Assembly (NCBI RefSeq): GCF_014649955.1 | Contig: NZ_BMUA01000031.1 | Coordinates: forward strand, 1 to 64,000 | Direction of reading: 5' to 3' | Length of the DNA: 64,000 bases | Source: Streptomyces violascens | GTDB taxonomy: Bacteria > Actinomycetota > Actinomycetes > Streptomycetales > Streptomycetaceae | Part shown: piece by piece, positions 60,431 through 64,000 of the stretch | Layout of the letters: every line of letters starts with the position of its first letter | Position numbering within the stretch: position 1 is the stretch's first letter | Program-made: the position numbers and the translations under genes | Notes under the pieces: model-generated | What the model was told of the DNA's origin: nothing | The model's database searches: none | What the model saw: only the letters and a program-made list of their open reading frames with translations

Positions 60431-62599
60431 TCAGCGGCCGAGCCGCCCGCGCACCATACCGACCATGGCGTTGAGCTCTTCGATGCGCATCCGCTTGGCC
60501 GCGAGGAAGAAGACGCCCAGCAGCACGGCACCGCCGACGACCAGCGCCACGACCGATCCTCCCGCGCCCTCGCCCAGGAACCTGAGGAGGCCGAAGCCGA
60601 CCGCGCCACCGACCAGCGCGGCCGGCACCGCGGCGAGGCAGAGGCGGGCGTACGTACGCAGGACGTGCGCACCGTCCAGATCGCCGCCCAGCCGGTTGCG
60701 CAGCCGCCGCCAGGCCACCCCGACGCCCACGGCGTAGGCAAGCCCGTATGCGGCGGCCATGCCCACGACCGCCCATCGGGCGGGAAGCACTACGTAGCAG
60801 GCGGCCGAGGCGGCCGCGTTGACGGCGGCCACGATGACCGTGTTGTAGAAGGGCGTGCGGGTGTCCTCGTACGCGTAGAAGCCGCGCAGGACGACGTACT
60901 GCACCGAGTACGGGATCAGGCCGAGCGCGAACGCCATCAGGATGAAGCCCATGGACTGGGCGGCCTCGACACCGCTGGACGCGTACAGCAGGGTGCACAT
61001 GGGGACGCCGAGCGCGAGGAAGGCGAAGGCGACCGGCACGATCGCGACCGCCGAGTTCCGCAGGCCCTGCGAGATGTCGTCGCGGACCGCGCCCGGGTCG
61101 TTGTCGTGCGCGGCACGCGAGATGCGCGGCAGCAGTGCGGCCATGACCGAGACGGTGATGATGGCCTGCGGCATGCCCCAGATCAGCTGGGCGTTGGAGT
61201 AGGCAAGGAAGCCGGCGCCGGAGCGCCCCGACTCCTTGCCCGCGGCCGTGGCGAACCGGGTGACCACGATGACGCCGGCCTGGTTGGCGAGCACGAACAT
61301 CACCGTCCACTTGGCGAGCTTGACCGTCTTGCCGAGCCCGTGGCCCTTCCAGTCGAAGCGCGGCCGGAAGCGGAAGCCGGTCTCGCGGAGGTAGGGAAGC
61401 ATCGCCAGGGCCTGCACGACCAGGCCGAGCAGGGTGCCGATGCCGAGCAGCCGGACACCGTCCTGCGGGATGGTCTGGACGCCCATGTGGGACTCGGCGG
61501 AAGTGCCGTACACCCAGATGAACAGGCCGAACGTGCAGATCATCACGATGTTGTTGAGGACCGGGGTCCACATCATCGCGCCGAATTTGCCGCGGGCGTT
61601 GAGGATCTGGCCCATCACCACGTGCACGCCCATGAAGAAGATCGTGGGCAGGCAGTAGCGGGCGAACGTGACGGCGACGCTGTTGGCGGCCGCGTCGTTG
61701 CCGATGGTCGGCGACATCAGCTGGATCAGCAGCGGCGCCCCGACGACGGCGAGCGCGACGATGGTGCCGAGCGCCACCATGACGAGGGTGAGGAGACGGT
61801 TGGCGTAGGCCTCGCCGCCGTCCTCGTCGTCCTTCATGGAGCGCACCAGCTGGGGCACGAACACCGAGTTCAGACCGCCGCCGACGGTGAGGATGTAGAT
61901 CATCGTCGGCAGGGTGAGCGCGATGGTGAACGTGTCACCGAGCAGGGCCGCACCCAGCGCCGCGGTGATCACCAGGCTGCGTACGAAGCCCGTGAGGCGG
62001 GACACCAGGGTGCCCGCGGCCATCACGGCGCTGGACTTCATCAGGCTGGAGGCGCGTCCGGCCGGCTTCGGGGGCGGCTCGGGGGCCTGTTCCGGCGCCG
62101 AGGGAGCCGGGGGCTGGCCCGCCTGCTGCTGGTCCCGGTAGAGGTGGGCGAACGCGTCCTGCTCGGGCAGTTCCTCACCCGCCTGGGTGACCAGGTCGTC
62201 GACGCCCACGAACTGCGTGGTCCTCGCGTCGTCGCCGTAGGGCAGATGGCGCGAGGGACCCTCGGGCTCGGGCGGCGGGGTCTGCGCCCAGATCCGCGGG
62301 TCGGGCGCGTACTGCTGGGCGGCCGGCTGCTGGTAGAGCGACGGCTGCTCGGCGTAGGTGCCCGGGGGCGGCGGTGGGTGCGCGGCGCGGTCGTAGAGCG
62401 CCTCGGCCACCGGGTCCTGGGCGGAGAGGTCCTGCGACCGGTAGGGGTCATAGGCGTAGGCGTCCTGGACATACGGGTCGGGCGCGGACTGCGGCGGCGG
62501 GACCTGGCCCGGCTGGGCGGGTGCCGGGGGCATGCCCCCGGAGGGCGCGGCACCGCTGCCAGCGCCCTGCCCACGGTCACCGTCGTACGGCGCGTTCAT
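60431..62599 (-). CDS. murJ: MurJ (MviN), lipid II flippase
   Basis: The 722-residue protein has about 185 Pro/Gln/Tyr-rich cytoplasmic residues followed by 14 or so membrane helices of the MOP superfamily (KSSAVMAAGTLVSRLTGFVRS, GLNSVFVPQLVRSM, GVHVVMGQILNARGKFG). It moves lipid II across the membrane for peptidoglycan synthesis. The long N-terminal extension is typical of Streptomyces and carries several Thr/Ser, possible PknB targets (inference). ATG 62599. It precedes the pseudokinase gene in the same operon. Confidence 0.95.
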   Translation of the reverse strand: MNAPYDGDRGQGAGSGAAPSGGMPPAPAQPGQVPPPQSAPDPYVQDAYAYDPYRSQDLSAQDPVAEALYDRAAHPPPPPGTYAEQPSLYQQPAAQQYAPDPRIWAQTPPPEPEGPSRHLPYGDDARTTQFVGVDDLVTQAGEELPEQDAFAHLYRDQQQAGQPPAPSAPEQAPEPPPKPAGRASSLMKSSAVMAAGTLVSRLTGFVRSLVITAALGAALLGDTFTIALTLPTMIYILTVGGGLNSVFVPQLVRSMKDDEDGGEAYANRLLTLVMVALGTIVALAVVGAPLLIQLMSPTIGNDAAANSVAVTFARYCLPTIFFMGVHVVMGQILNARGKFGAMMWTPVLNNIVMICTFGLFIWVYGTSAESHMGVQTIPQDGVRLLGIGTLLGLVVQALAMLPYLRETGFRFRPRFDWKGHGLGKTVKLAKWTVMFVLANQAGVIVVTRFATAAGKESGRSGAGFLAYSNAQLIWGMPQAIITVSVMAALLPRISRAAHDNDPGAVRDDISQGLRNSAVAIVPVAFAFLALGVPMCTLLYASSGVEAAQSMGFILMAFALGLIPYSVQYVVLRGFYAYEDTRTPFYNTVIVAAVNAAASAACYVVLPARWAVVGMAAAYGLAYAVGVGVAWRRLRNRLGGDLDGAHVLRTYARLCLAAVPAALVGGAVGFGLLRFLGEGAGGSVVALVVGGAVLLGVFFLAAKRMRIEELNAMVGMVRGRLGR

Positions 62600-62644
62600 G
62601 GTTACCCCACCTCATCGTCCCCGGCCGACCGGCCACGACATAGC

Positions 62645-64000
62645 TCAATGGTCCACTTTCTCACCCGGGCCGGGTGCGTCCCCGCTTTCCGGACCGGTGT
62701 CCGGTGTCGGGTCACTCGGCTGCCCGGGATCGGCGTCCGCCGAACCGTTCGACTGACCGGGGTCGTCATCGCCCTCGGACTCCTCGCGAGCCATGGAGCG
62801 CTTGCGGTGGGTGTACATCCTGATGCCGGCGAGCACCAGGAGCAGGACACCGCCGGCGATGACCAGCATCACCGTCGGAGTGATCTCGGAGACCTGGACG
62901 GTGAACTCCATCGGCTCACCGTACGGCGTGCCGTCCTCGGTGTAGAGCCGCGCGGTCACCGGAACGGGGCCGTTGGCGTTGGCGATGGCGGTGAACTTCA
63001 CCGACTGGCTGCGGTCGCCGTCGACCTTGACCGGCTGTTCGCCGATCGCGTCGCCGTCCTCGCCCAGCTGCAGGCGGGTGGGGCTCTTCGGCTGGAGTCT
63101 CAGCACCAGGTGGTCGACGCCCTGCACCAGCTTGTTCTGCACGGTGACGGCGATGGTGGCGCTGCGCCCCGACATCGTGGCGGTCGACTTCTGGATGAGG
63201 TGGACCTGGTCGGCCAGACCGTCCAGGTAGAGCTGAACGCCGGCCCGGTAGTTCTGCGCGCCGCCCGAGTCGCCGCGCCAGGACGTCGACATCTCCCGGT
63301 TGATCGCGTTGCCGAAGGGCGTGACCACCCGGTCGGGCGCGCTCAGGATGACCTTGAACCGGTCCAGGGTGCCCTGGGTGTTCTTCATGTCCTGGAAGGC
63401 GTCGAGCGGCAGTTCCTGCCGGCGCAGCGCGTCCGGGTACGCGCCCGCTCCGGGCACCTTCGTGGTGGCGAGCGGGTCGGGCTTGGCCGTGGCCGCCGCG
63501 GACAGGTCGAGGGGCTGGGTCCAGCGCTGCGGGTCCAGTGCGTGCAGCGCGGCGGACATCGTCTGCGCCTGGCTGACGGACGGCATCCGCTGGGGGGCGA
63601 CGACGATGCTGCGCTGCTTGTCGGCGTCCTGGAGCGTGATCGAGAGGGTCTGCGCGAGGAATCGCTGCTCGGCCAGGGCCGAGGTGTCCGCCATGGACAT
63701 ATCGCCCTGGAAGGCGGTGGAGAGCCGGGCGTCGGCGACGATGGCGTTGACGCCGCCGCCGATCGGCCTGGTCGCCGTGGGCGAGTACGCGAGGGTGTCC
63801 CGCAGGCTGTCGCTGCGTGCGATCACGTTGTGGGCGCCGGCCGACGTGGCCACGTCGACGATCGACGGGTCGACGGCGCCGTCCACGGGCCAGGAGTAGT
63901 CGACCGACGGGGTCACGTGCAGGATCGTGTCGATGGTCTTCTGCGCGACCTCGGTGGCGCTCTGGAGATGCCCCAGCGAGCCCGGGACGTCCCGGCCGTG
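62645..64000 (-). CDS. DUF6049 family membrane-anchored protein (5' part outside window)
   Basis: An open frame runs from the right edge to the stop at 62645, giving the C-terminal 451 residues. It is mostly extracytoplasmic (SVDYSWPVDGAVDPSIVDVA, RDSLRDTLAYSPTATRPIGG) and ends with a membrane helix (about 60-80 residues before the stop, VMLVIAGGVLLLVLAGIRM) and an acidic tail. The DUF6049 family sits upstream of murJ in Streptomyces with no known role. The N-terminus is missing. Confidence 0.85.
   Translation of the reverse strand, partial: HGRDVPGSLGHLQSATEVAQKTIDTILHVTPSVDYSWPVDGAVDPSIVDVATSAGAHNVIARSDSLRDTLAYSPTATRPIGGGVNAIVADARLSTAFQGDMSMADTSALAEQRFLAQTLSITLQDADKQRSIVVAPQRMPSVSQAQTMSAALHALDPQRWTQPLDLSAAATAKPDPLATTKVPGAGAYPDALRRQELPLDAFQDMKNTQGTLDRFKVILSAPDRVVTPFGNAINREMSTSWRGDSGGAQNYRAGVQLYLDGLADQVHLIQKSTATMSGRSATIAVTVQNKLVQGVDHLVLRLQPKSPTRLQLGEDGDAIGEQPVKVDGDRSQSVKFTAIANANGPVPVTARLYTEDGTPYGEPMEFTVQVSEITPTVMLVIAGGVLLLVLAGIRMYTHRKRSMAREESEGDDDPGQSNGSADADPGQPSDPTPDTGPESGDAPGPGEKVDH

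Overview
The window is a high-GC actinobacterial chromosome segment that I assign to Streptomyces. The basis is gene content and order around the replication origin: gyrA and gyrB, a DciA-like gene, recF, a 6-phosphogluconate dehydrogenase, dnaN, oriC, dnaA, rpmH, rnpA, yidD, yidC, jag, rsmG, parA, parB. Other support is the GTG/TTG starts, the consensus parS sites and DnaA boxes, and families typical of the genus (class E sortases, DUF5324, DLW-39, DUF3566, DUF6049). The species cannot be named from the sequence.

Left part (1-20.9 kb). The tail of an IS110-like transposase is followed by a DUF2252 protein, a NarL-type two-component pair and tRNA-Leu(CAG). Next comes the conserved growth and division cluster fhaA-fhaB-pstP-rodA/ftsW-pbpA-pknB. 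A convergent block holds three class E sortases, a PabA/TrpG-type amidotransferase, a 59-residue membrane protein and a DUF881 protein. crgA, a rhomboid protease, a cyclophilin and a DUF5324 protein follow.

Middle accessory block (20.9-30.2 kb). This is the part that does not belong to the usual core. A seven-gene minus-strand operon encodes a haem-oxygenase-like (diiron-type) oxidase, two ATP-grasp ligases, an SsuD-like flavin monooxygenase, an MFS exporter, a flavin reductase and a frameshifted D-2-hydroxyacid dehydrogenase. Beside it lie a 40-residue secreted-peptide gene and, converging on it, an XRE-TPR regulator. I read this as a small cryptic biosynthetic locus that makes a modified amino acid or short peptide, possibly under peptide-responsive control. 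The product is unknown.

Origin-proximal core (30.3-64 kb). tRNA-Ala(TGC), an HTH protein, a second Ser/Thr kinase, secreted proteins, DLW-39, tRNA-Ile(GAT) and DUF3566 lead into gyrA/gyrB and oriC. At least 18 DnaA-box-like 9-mers lie between about 45.50 and 46.00 kb. To the right are membrane insertion and RNA-processing genes, parAB, the thioredoxin system with a SigR-type promoter, a SigM-type sigma factor with its zinc anti-sigma factor, a pseudokinase, MurJ and a truncated DUF6049 gene.

Eight parS sites lie in the window. Three are inside reading frames, where they encode the peptide VSRET, and one forms part of a terminator arm. Near-consensus DnaA boxes also occur well away from oriC, near 1.8, 4.9, 18.2 and 52.2 kb. 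Coordinates of starts were set from ribosome-binding sites and overlaps; alternatives are given where they matter.
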